A stretch of DNA of 64,000 nucleotides from JBMNGG01 sp050949705 (GTDB taxonomy: Bacteria; Bacillota; Thermosediminibacteria; Thermosediminibacterales; Tepidanaerobacteraceae): positions 319,872 to 383,871 of the forward strand of contig JBMNGG010000008.1 in the NCBI GenBank assembly GCA_050949705.1, given 5' to 3'. The notes under the pieces were generated by a model. That model had not been told where the DNA came from. It searched no databases and saw nothing but the letters and a program-made list of their open reading frames with translations. Below, in pieces: positions 1-6,996 of the stretch. A program made the position numbers and the translations under genes. Within the stretch, counting starts at the first letter, position 1. Each line of letters begins with the position of its first letter.

Positions 1-2
1 CA

Positions 3-677
3 ATCATATTTAATCAACAAGAGTTAGTTACATTGCTATGTTCACCAATGCACGTAGATGAATTGGCTGTGGGTTATATCTACAATGAAGGTTTAATAAG
101 AGATAGAGATGATATATCTAAAATAGAATATATCGATAATCATATTTGTATTACCACTAGTAATGAAACTGCCATAACCTTAAAAAAACAACATAAAATT
201 ATAACAGTGAGTTCTGGAACTATTCTAAGTAAGCCAAATATCAAGAGTCTGCCTGTAAATACAAGTACAAATAAGGTTCTTTATAGCGAAATTTACCAAA
301 TGGCTGATATTCTTACAAAAAGCTCTAAGTTGTTTGATGATACAGGAGGGGTTCATAGTGCCCTATTATCAAGCTGTGATATAGAATTTACAGTTTTTAG
401 AGAAGATATAGGGCGCCATAATGCTGTAGATAAAATTCTCGGTTTTATGATTCTTAACAACATAACACCGGAAAAAAAAGTATTAATCACAAGTGGGCGA
501 GTTTCCTCAGAAATATTATTAAAAATTGCTAGATCCGAAATACCTGTTCTAGTTTCACGATCTGCTCCTACTGATGTAGCTATAGACTTAGCTGATAAGT
601 TAGGTATTACACTTATTGGGTTCGTAAGAGGTAAGCGGATGAATATATATACTCATGTGGAAAGAATACAACTCTAA
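3..677 (+). CDS. fdhD: FdhD, formate dehydrogenase accessory sulfurtransferase (5' end outside window)
   Basis: FdhD passes sulfur from a cysteine desulfurase to the molybdenum/tungsten cofactor of formate dehydrogenase. The frame is open to the window edge, and the stretch before the first possible TTG at 33 (ending NQQELVTLLCSPMHVDELAVGY) already matches the family, so the gene begins upstream. The conserved blocks GGVHSALL and FREDIGRHNAVDKILG and the C-terminal SRSAPTDVAIDLA are present. Odd: where the family normally carries its catalytic cysteine(s) in the loop after ITxS, this protein reads ITVSSGTILSKP with no cysteine. No formate dehydrogenase gene is visible, but it could lie upstream. 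Family assignment is firm; activity is uncertain. Confidence 0.9.
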   Translation: MIFNQQELVTLLCSPMHVDELAVGYIYNEGLIRDRDDISKIEYIDNHICITTSNETAITLKKQHKIITVSSGTILSKPNIKSLPVNTSTNKVLYSEIYQMADILTKSSKLFDDTGGVHSALLSSCDIEFTVFREDIGRHNAVDKILGFMILNNITPEKKVLITSGRVSSEILLKIARSEIPVLVSRSAPTDVAIDLADKLGITLIGFVRGKRMNIYTHVERIQL

Positions 678-692
678 TGCATAATAGCATTA
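675..692. promoter_or_regulatory. Distal inverted repeat, candidate upstream activator site 1
   Basis: Perfect inverted repeat TAATGC-ATAATA-GCATTA. It overlaps the fdhD stop codon and lies about 190 bp upstream of the sigma-54 promoter at 875-890. A second copy with the same 6-bp spacer lies 84 bp downstream, close to eight helical turns. This is the layout expected for enhancer sites of a sigma-54 activator; the obvious candidate is the regulator at 6997-9624. Binding is inferred. Confidence 0.6.
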
Positions 693-693
693 A

Positions 694-711
694 TAATATT
701 TTATTGCATTA
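694..711. promoter_or_regulatory. Degenerate copy of the inverted repeat
   Basis: TAATAT-TTTATT-GCATTA: the right half-site is perfect, and the left half matches four of six positions of TAATGC. It directly follows the perfect copy at 675-692, so it may be a weak third activator site or a chance half-site in AT-rich DNA. Confidence 0.3.
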
Positions 712-757
712 CGCGAAAATATTATTTAGTGAGGATTACAGGGTATTTATGTTAAAA

Positions 758-777
758 TTCATGCACAGTGGCATTAA
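758..777. promoter_or_regulatory. Proximal inverted repeat, candidate upstream activator site 2
   Basis: TTCATGC-ACAGTG-GCATTAA, an inverted repeat with one mismatch in the 7-bp arms and the same 6-bp spacer as the copy at 675-692. The centres of the two sites (683.5 and 767.5) are 84 bp apart. It lies about 110 bp upstream of the -24 GG of the sigma-54 promoter, a normal enhancer distance. Confidence 0.6.
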
Positions 778-833
778 ATAATAAACTAAATTACTTATAA
801 TGTTTTATTTTTAAAAAATATTCAATTACTATT

Positions 834-862
834 AGGCTTTTAAGGAAGCCTTTATTTTTTTG
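834..862 (+). terminator. Rho-independent terminator after fdhD
   Basis: Stem AGGCTT/AAGCCT with a six-base loop, followed by a T-rich tract. It separates fdhD from the hydrogenase operon and sits between the candidate activator sites and the sigma-54 promoter. Confidence 0.7.
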
Positions 863-874
863 TACAATATTAAT

Positions 875-890
875 TTGGCACAGATATCGC
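875..890 (+). promoter_or_regulatory. Sigma-54 (-24/-12) promoter of the hydrogenase operon
   Basis: TTGGCACAGATATCGC. The -24 GG (877-878) and -12 GC (889-890) are separated by exactly ten bases, as sigma-54 holoenzyme requires. The -24 element TGGCAC is perfect; the -12 element is TCGC instead of TTGC. The predicted start is near 902, giving a 5' leader of about 38 bases before the ribosome binding site of the gene at 940. Together with the sigma-54 activator encoded just past the operon, this strongly suggests sigma-54 control. Confidence 0.8.
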
Positions 891-939
891 TATAGAAATG
901 AGAAGAATATGACAATTAAGAAATAAGGAGGAGGTAAAA

Positions 940-1449
940 TTGGCAAATACTGATTTGTTTGATGTAAGCGAAAGTGATTTAAATTGGATTGACGTGGTGG
1001 TATCGGAGTGCGGTTACAATAGAGGGGAAGTTGTTCAGATTTTAAGAGATGTACAGGAACATTTCGGTTTTATCCCTAGAAAAGTTCAAATCAGGTTATC
1101 CCAGCTACTTGGTATTACATTAAGTGAAATATATAGCATAGTTACTTTTTATTCATTTTTTTCTTTGAAACCAAAAGGCAAATACCAGATAAGCTGTTGT
1201 AATGGGACGGCATGTTATGTAAGAGGCGCAGAAAAGGTCATAGAAAAAATATCAGAAATATTAGATATTGGACCCGGTGATACAACTGAAGATGGTTTAT
1301 TCTCAATTGACATTATAAGATGTCTTGGTGCTTGTGGGTTAGGACCAGTGATGACGATAAATGATGATATATATGCCAGAATAAAAACTGATGATATCGA
1401 AAAAATTTTATCAAAGTATGAAGAACCGGTTGCAGCAGAAGTAAATTAA
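940..1449 (+). CDS. hydC: NuoE-like [2Fe-2S] subunit of a bifurcating hydrogenase (HydC)
   Basis: Thioredoxin-fold [2Fe-2S] protein of the 24-kDa NADH dehydrogenase (NuoE/HydC) family, 169 aa. It relays electrons between the flavin subunit and the hydrogenase subunit. The four cluster ligands are visible as C87-x4-C92 and C128-x3-C132 (motifs SCCNGTAC and IRCLGACG). It starts at TTG 940 with a strong AGGAGGAGG ribosome binding site about six bases upstream. First gene of the operon that continues to hydA at 6671. HydC is the usual name in bifurcating hydrogenases; HndA or NuoE would be equivalent names. Confidence 0.92.
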   Translation: MANTDLFDVSESDLNWIDVVVSECGYNRGEVVQILRDVQEHFGFIPRKVQIRLSQLLGITLSEIYSIVTFYSFFSLKPKGKYQISCCNGTACYVRGAEKVIEKISEILDIGPGDTTEDGLFSIDIIRCLGACGLGPVMTINDDIYARIKTDDIEKILSKYEEPVAAEVN

Positions 1450-1512
1450 CAAAGTAACAATAAAATAGTAAATTAGTTGGAGATGAGGGTGAAAAAAAGG
1501 AGGTTGGAAAGC

Positions 1513-1818
1513 ATGCCTGTAAAGAATGCCAGAGCATGTGTTGTAATAAAATATGGCATTTGTAGTGTTGCTGCTGGTGCAAAATATGTTTTAGAAACTT
1601 TAAAAAATGAAGTTGACAGTAAAGGGCTAGCAAATGTAGAAATAAAGCTTACAGGATGTATTGGTCTTTGTTCAATGGAACCACTTGTAGATGTAATCAT
1701 GGACGGATTACCCACAATTACTTACTGCAATGTTACACCGGAAAAAATGAGTGGAATAGTATTCCATCATATTTTAAACAGAACGATTATTCAAGAATGG
1801 GTAATACCAAACATATAG
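1513..1818 (+). CDS. Small thioredoxin-like [2Fe-2S] ferredoxin of the hydrogenase operon
   Basis: 101-aa protein with cysteines C9, C17, C49 and C53 (the last two in TGCIGLC), the ligand pattern of thioredoxin-like [2Fe-2S] ferredoxins. This domain also forms the N-terminus of HydB/NuoF-type subunits. The start is set at ATG 1513, which has AAGGAGG just upstream; the longer reading from ATG 1477 has no clear ribosome binding site and adds a basic tail. It sits between hydC and the NuoF fusion, 11 bases from the latter. Similar small ferredoxins (HydD or HndB) occur in other clostridial hydrogenase operons. Its partner is inferred to be the complex encoded around it. Confidence 0.8.
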   Translation: MPVKNARACVVIKYGICSVAAGAKYVLETLKNEVDSKGLANVEIKLTGCIGLCSMEPLVDVIMDGLPTITYCNVTPEKMSGIVFHHILNRTIIQEWVIPNI

Positions 1819-1829
1819 GAGGGAGAAAT

Positions 1830-4800
1830 GTGGAGTTTTATAGAAGCAATGTTCTTGTATGTGGTGGTGGAGGTTGTGTATCATCAGGATGTCTAAAAGT
1901 AAGGGAAACTTTAATTAAAAGAATAAATGAATTAGGCTTATCTTCTGAGGTAAAAGTTGTTGTGACTGGTTGTATGGGTCCGTGCCATTTGGGTCCTATG
2001 ATTCTTATTTATCCAGAAGCAGTTTTATACACCAAGGTCACAGAAGAAGATGCTAATAAAATTACAGAGAGGCATCTTTATATGGGAGAAATAGTTGAAG
2101 AACTGCTGATAAAATCAGCTGATGGTAAGACAATGGAAAGCCCTGGTCAAAATCCTTTTTTTACTAAACAGGTCAAAATTGCTCTAAGAAATACCGGATT
2201 AATTGACCCTATGAACATAGAAGAATACATTGCTGTAAACGGATATATGGCACTTGGTAAAGTACTAAATGAATTAAAGCCGTTTGAAGTTATAGAGTTA
2301 ATAAAAGAGTCAGGTTTAAGAGGTAGAGGTGGTGCGGGGTTTTCCACAGGTTTAAAATGGAGTTTTACGGCAAAAGCTAAAGGATTACCTAAATACGTCT
2401 TGTGCAATGCAGATGAAGGAGATCCCGGGGCTTTTATGGATAGGAGTATCTTGGAAGGAGACCCACATTCTATAATTGAAGCAATGACAATAGCAGGATA
2501 TGCTATTGGAGCAAATCAGGGCTATGTTTATGTGCGTGCAGAGTACCCTTTGGCAATAAAACGCTTGTCAAATGCAATTTTTCAGGCAAAAGAAAAAGGT
2601 TTACTGGGTAAAAATATATTAAACTCAAAATATGATTTTGATTTGGATATAAAAATAGGGGCCGGGGCTTTTGTGTGCGGTGAAGAAACAGCACTTATTG
2701 CGTCAACAGAAGGAAAGAGAGGTATACCTAGATCAAAACCGCCTTTCCCAGCAAATGAAGGATACCTTGGCAAACCAACATTAGTAAATAATGTTGAAAC
2801 ATTTGCAAACATACCTCCAATTGTTCTAAATGGGGCGAAATGGTTTTCCCAATTTGGAACTGAAAATAATGCTGGGACAAAAGTATTTGCATTAGCTGGA
2901 AAAATTAATAATACAGGACTAGTAGAAGTGCCAATGGGTACCAGCTTGGGGGATATCATATTTGATATTGGTGGAGGAATACCAAAAGGAAAAAAGTTTA
3001 AGGCAGCACAGACTGGTGGTCCTTCAGGTGGATGCATACCAAAAGAATTTTTAAATGTTAGTGTTGATTATGAATCACTTAAAGAACTGGGTACTATAAT
3101 GGGTTCTGGTGGATTGATTGTTGTTGATGAAGATACCTGCATGGTGGATTTTGCGAAGTTCTTTCTTCAATTTGTTCAAGATGAATCTTGCGGCAAATGT
3201 GTTCCTTGTCGTGTAGGAACAAAACGAATGTTAGATATTCTAGAGAAGATAACAACAGGGAAAGGGGAAGACGGAGATATCGAAAGGCTCATTAACTTAG
3301 GCAATACGATACAACTAACAGCACTTTGCGGATTGGGCCAAACTGCGCCAAATCCGGTACTTACAACGATAAAATATTTCAGAGATGAATATGAAGCACA
3401 TATAAAATATAAAAAATGTCCTGCGTCCATGTGTGCCAGCCTTTTTAACTCGCCTTGTCAAAATGCTTGCCCAGCCGGAGTAGAAGTACCACTATATATT
3501 GATGCAATAAGACATAAAGATTATGCTCGCGCTGTTGAAATAGTAAGAGAAGATAATCCGTTTCCAGCTATATGTGGTAGGGTTTGCACACATCCATGTG
3601 AATCAAAATGTCAAAGGGAACAAATCGATGAGCCTATAGCTATTAGGGCACTGAAGCGTTTTGCAGCAGATTATGATAAAGAGCATCCACAAAAAGTACA
3701 GCTAAAAGCATTAAAGAGAGAAAAGATCGCCATTGTAGGTTCCGGACCTTGCGGGCTTACTGCTGCATATTATTTAGCTAAAGAGGGTTACGATACTACC
3801 GTATTTGAAGCATTACCAGTTGCAGGAGGCATGTTGGCAGTAGGAATACCTGATTATAGACTTCCAAAGGAAATAATTGATGCGGAAATTTGTCATATCA
3901 AGTCTCAAGGTGTAGAAATTGTTTTGAATACTGCCATCGGAAAAGACTTAACAATAGAAACTTTGCAGGATAATGGTTTTAAAGCTATTTTTTTAGCCAT
4001 GGGTGCACATAAAGATGTAAAGCTTGGTATTCCTGGTGAAGAATATATGGGAGTATTATCTGCAGTAGATTTTCTAAAAAAAGTAAATTTAAATAAGAAT
4101 GTTCATTTAGGTGATAAAGTTGCTGTTATAGGTGGAGGCAATGCTGCTATAGATGCAGCAAGAACAGCACTCAGAAAAGGTGCAAAGGAAGTCCATGTAT
4201 TTTATCGAAGGAGTCGTGAGGAAATGCCGGCTCAACAGGAAGAAGTAGAAGATGCTATCAATGATGGAGTAAATTTTCACTTTTATACTAACCCAGTAAA
4301 AATACTTGGTGAGAAACACAAAGTTAATAAAATAGTAATACAGCGAATGAAACCAGGTGAATTCGATAGGAGTGGTCGAAGAAGACCAATTGTAATAGCA
4401 AATTCAGAGTTTGAAGTCAGAGTAGATAATGTGATTGTTGCAATTGGGCAGCAGGTAGATGAAAAGATATCTATATTACAAACAAATAAAAACGGAACTC
4501 TAAAAGTAGATAAAGATACTTTGGAAACTTCTATTCCTGGTATATTTGCCGGAGGTGACTGTGTTTTAGGGCCAGCAACTGTTATTGAAGCTATTAGCCA
4601 TGGTCATAAAGCGGCAATTGCTATTGATAAATATCTCGGAGGCGTTATGTATAAAAGGATTAAGACTCATAAAAGAAAAGCAGATTATGATATATATGAA
4701 CAACCAATGGGAAAATGTAAGATACAAAAGCTTTCGCCACATGAGAGAATAAAAGATTTTGCAGAAGTAGAATTAGTGCTTTCAGAAGAAGAAGCATATC

Positions 4801-4883
4801 AAGAAGCCTGCAGATGTCTTAGGTGTGATATAAAACAAACAGAAAAAGAACATAATCCCACAGCCCCCCTCGTTGAAAAATAG
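1830..4883 (+). CDS. hydB: NuoF/HydB subunit fused to a GltD-type FAD/NAD(P) oxidoreductase domain
   Basis: Flavin-bearing subunit of the hydrogenase, 1017 aa from GTG 1830 (AGGAGGG six bases upstream; the ATG at 1828 is out of frame). Order of parts: thioredoxin-like [2Fe-2S] domain (residues 1-110, CGGGGC), FMN/NADH domain (about 130-440, RGRGGAGFSTGLKW, GAGAFVCGEETAL), and a [4Fe-4S] site C454-x2-C457-x2-C460 (ESCGKCVPCR). Where HydB usually has a C-terminal ferredoxin domain, this protein continues after KKCPASMC into a glutamate-synthase small-subunit-like module: cysteine-rich start (CQNACPAG near 543, CGRVCTHPCESKC), FAD fold VGSGPCGLTAA near 636, second nucleotide fold VIGGGNAAIDAA near 767, and FAGGDCVLGP. 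It thus has two pyridine-nucleotide/flavin sites. NADH at NuoF and NADPH at the GltD part is an inference. Confidence 0.9.
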   Translation: MEFYRSNVLVCGGGGCVSSGCLKVRETLIKRINELGLSSEVKVVVTGCMGPCHLGPMILIYPEAVLYTKVTEEDANKITERHLYMGEIVEELLIKSADGKTMESPGQNPFFTKQVKIALRNTGLIDPMNIEEYIAVNGYMALGKVLNELKPFEVIELIKESGLRGRGGAGFSTGLKWSFTAKAKGLPKYVLCNADEGDPGAFMDRSILEGDPHSIIEAMTIAGYAIGANQGYVYVRAEYPLAIKRLSNAIFQAKEKGLLGKNILNSKYDFDLDIKIGAGAFVCGEETALIASTEGKRGIPRSKPPFPANEGYLGKPTLVNNVETFANIPPIVLNGAKWFSQFGTENNAGTKVFALAGKINNTGLVEVPMGTSLGDIIFDIGGGIPKGKKFKAAQTGGPSGGCIPKEFLNVSVDYESLKELGTIMGSGGLIVVDEDTCMVDFAKFFLQFVQDESCGKCVPCRVGTKRMLDILEKITTGKGEDGDIERLINLGNTIQLTALCGLGQTAPNPVLTTIKYFRDEYEAHIKYKKCPASMCASLFNSPCQNACPAGVEVPLYIDAIRHKDYARAVEIVREDNPFPAICGRVCTHPCESKCQREQIDEPIAIRALKRFAADYDKEHPQKVQLKALKREKIAIVGSGPCGLTAAYYLAKEGYDTTVFEALPVAGGMLAVGIPDYRLPKEIIDAEICHIKSQGVEIVLNTAIGKDLTIETLQDNGFKAIFLAMGAHKDVKLGIPGEEYMGVLSAVDFLKKVNLNKNVHLGDKVAVIGGGNAAIDAARTALRKGAKEVHVFYRRSREEMPAQQEEVEDAINDGVNFHFYTNPVKILGEKHKVNKIVIQRMKPGEFDRSGRRRPIVIANSEFEVRVDNVIVAIGQQVDEKISILQTNKNGTLKVDKDTLETSIPGIFAGGDCVLGPATVIEAISHGHKAAIAIDKYLGGVMYKRIKTHKRKADYDIYEQPMGKCKIQKLSPHERIKDFAEVELVLSEEEAYQEACRCLRCDIKQTEKEHNPTAPLVEK

Positions 4884-4907
4884 TCTTATAGAAAGGAGAG
4901 GAGAAAC

Positions 4908-6671
4908 ATGGATATGGTAACATTAACTATAGACGGGATAAAAGTAAAAGTTCCCCAAAACACAACAGTGCTTAAGGCAGCTAGAAAAGTAGGAATAAAA
5001 ATACCAACGCTTTGTTATTTAAAAGGTGTCAACGAAATTGGTGCATGCCGTATGTGTGTAGTTGAAGTAAAAGGTGCTAAAACTTTGCAGACTTCTTGTA
5101 TATTGCCTGTTTCCGAGGGCATGAAAGTTATTACTAATTCTAAGCTTGTTAGAGAATCCAGGAAAGTAACTTTAGAATTACTACTATCTAACCATAATAT
5201 AGAATGCCCTACATGTATCAGAAATCTGAACTGCGAACTTCAAAAATTATCTAAAGAGCTGGGGATCGAATCAATAAGGTATCTAGGAGAAAAAAGCAAA
5301 ACTCAATATGATAATTTTTCACCTGCCATAGTAAGAGATACCTCGAAATGTATCTTATGTAATAGATGTGTAAGTACTTGTCACGATGTTCAGGGAGTGG
5401 GGGCTATATCACCAAATTATCGTGGATTTGATACGGTAGTTGCACCTTTTTACGATATAAGTCTAAATGAAGTGCCCTGTGTCAATTGTGGCCAATGTAT
5501 CATGGTATGCCCTGTAGGTGCATTAAAAGAAAAAGACGATACAGAAAAAGTTTGGTCAGCTTTAGCAAACCCTAAATTGCATGTAGTAGTTCAAACGGCT
5601 CCAGCCGTAAGAGTATCTTTGGGTGAAGAATTTGGAGAAAAAATAGGTTCTATAGTTACAAAAAAACTAACTTCAGCTTTAAAGCGTTTAGGTTTTGACA
5701 AGGTCTTTGATACGAACTTATCAGCAGACCTTACTATTATGGAGGAAGGTTTAGAATTTCTATATAGACTACAAACTGGTAGAAAACTTCCGCTAATAAC
5801 CTCATGTAGTCCTGGTTGGATAAAATTCTGCGAACATTACTATCCTGAGTTTCTTGACAATCTTTCAACATGCAAGTCCCCACAACAAATGTTTGGTGCA
5901 TTGATTAAAACATACTATGCGGAAAAAGCTGGAATAGACCCATCAAATATATATTCTGCATCAATAATGCCATGTACTGCTAAAAAATATGAATGTCAAC
6001 GACCTGAAATGTTTTCTAGTGGATATCAGGATGTTGATGCAGTTCTAACAATCCGTGAACTTTCAAGAATGCTCAAAGAAGCCAATATTGATTTTAATAC
6101 ATTGCCTGATGATGAATATGATGAACCTCTTGGAATATCTACCGGAGCAGCTGCCATATTTGGTGCAACAGGTGGTGTTATGGAAGCAGCTTTAAGAACA
6201 GTATATGAAATTGTGACAAAAAAGGAATTAAAAAAAATCGATTTTACACAAGTCCGAGGTATTGAAGGTGTAAAAGAGGCAACGATAGATTTAAACGGTA
6301 CTGAAGTGAATGTAGCAGTAGCCCATGGTTTGTCTAATGCAAGAAAAATTCTTGATAGAGTGAAAAGCGGTGAAGTCAACTATCACTTTGTTGAAATAAT
6401 GTGCTGCCCTGGTGGTTGTGTTGGAGGCGGGGGACAGCCTATACTCAGTGCGGATGAGCGTTGGGAAAAAGATTATAGAGAATCAAGAGGCAATGCTATT
6501 TATGATGTAGATCGTAATATGTCTCTTAGAAAATCTCATGAAAATCCAGCAGTACAATCCCTATACAAAGAATTTTTAGGAGAACCACTGGGGGAAAAGT
6601 CACATAAATTACTTCACACATACTACATTGAAAGACAATCTTATGCCAATGTAAAAAGTAATAATTTGTGA
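4908..6671 (+). CDS. hydA: [FeFe] hydrogenase catalytic subunit HydA
   Basis: 587-aa group A [FeFe] hydrogenase; reduces protons to H2 or oxidises H2 at the H-cluster in the cytoplasm. Order: N-terminal [2Fe-2S] plant-type domain (C-x10-C-x2-C around residues 36-50), His-Cys [4Fe-4S] region (HNIECPTC), two [4Fe-4S] ferredoxin motifs (CILCNRCVSTC, CVNCGQCIMVCP), then the H-cluster domain with all three signatures: TSCSPGW (C300), MPCTAKK (C356) and MCCPGGCVGGGGQP (C500, C504). ATG 4908 follows an AGGAGAGGAG site. It lies 24 bases after the NuoF-GltD gene. Neighbours imply a multi-subunit, probably ferredoxin- and NAD(P)-dependent bifurcating enzyme. No maturase (hydE, hydF, hydG) is in the window. 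Confidence 0.97.
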   Translation: MDMVTLTIDGIKVKVPQNTTVLKAARKVGIKIPTLCYLKGVNEIGACRMCVVEVKGAKTLQTSCILPVSEGMKVITNSKLVRESRKVTLELLLSNHNIECPTCIRNLNCELQKLSKELGIESIRYLGEKSKTQYDNFSPAIVRDTSKCILCNRCVSTCHDVQGVGAISPNYRGFDTVVAPFYDISLNEVPCVNCGQCIMVCPVGALKEKDDTEKVWSALANPKLHVVVQTAPAVRVSLGEEFGEKIGSIVTKKLTSALKRLGFDKVFDTNLSADLTIMEEGLEFLYRLQTGRKLPLITSCSPGWIKFCEHYYPEFLDNLSTCKSPQQMFGALIKTYYAEKAGIDPSNIYSASIMPCTAKKYECQRPEMFSSGYQDVDAVLTIRELSRMLKEANIDFNTLPDDEYDEPLGISTGAAAIFGATGGVMEAALRTVYEIVTKKELKKIDFTQVRGIEGVKEATIDLNGTEVNVAVAHGLSNARKILDRVKSGEVNYHFVEIMCCPGGCVGGGGQPILSADERWEKDYRESRGNAIYDVDRNMSLRKSHENPAVQSLYKEFLGEPLGEKSHKLLHTYYIERQSYANVKSNNL

Positions 6672-6996
6672 AATGAGCTTTATGAGTAACAGTGGGCATA
6701 TAACTATCTTTGTCAGCTGTTCATAGGAATAATACTAGTGGAAAAAGAGACATTTTATTCGTAAATAGAGCACTTTGAGGGATTCGTGGGCCATTGAGGG
6801 GTTTTCAGCTCTAACATAAAAGTTCGTATAGAGCAACATATAACCGCTTTTAATGGTCCTGTTTTAATTATAATGCAACTGTTTTAAAGCTAACTAGATT
6901 ACCAAAAATCAAATATAATGGAATCATAAAAGGGAAAATGATAGAATATTGATAAATAAGTGAAAATGCCAAATATATGTAAAAGTGGTGAACTAA
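6672..6996 (+). other. Intergenic region between hydA and the sensor-regulator
   Basis: 325 bases without a supportable gene. It holds an inverted repeat GCTCTA/TAGAGC at 6808-6834 without a T-tract, and an isolated TAATGC half-site at 6871-6876 that matches half of the activator-site motif upstream of the hydrogenase operon. No convincing sigma-54 promoter or strong terminator was seen, so read-through from hydA is possible. Confidence 0.5.

Noticed and set aside
1656..1829. Longer N-terminus of the NuoF-GltD protein from ATG 1656
   Set aside because: It overlaps the small ferredoxin gene in another frame, and a good AGGAGGG site sits before GTG 1830, which starts right at the conserved domain.
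2582..3037. 151-aa minus-strand open frame inside the NuoF gene
   Set aside because: Antisense shadow of a clearly coding region; no recognisable domain and no start site.
6672..6996. Sigma-54 promoter for the regulator gene
   Set aside because: No TGGCA-N7-GC pair with correct spacing was found in the gap.
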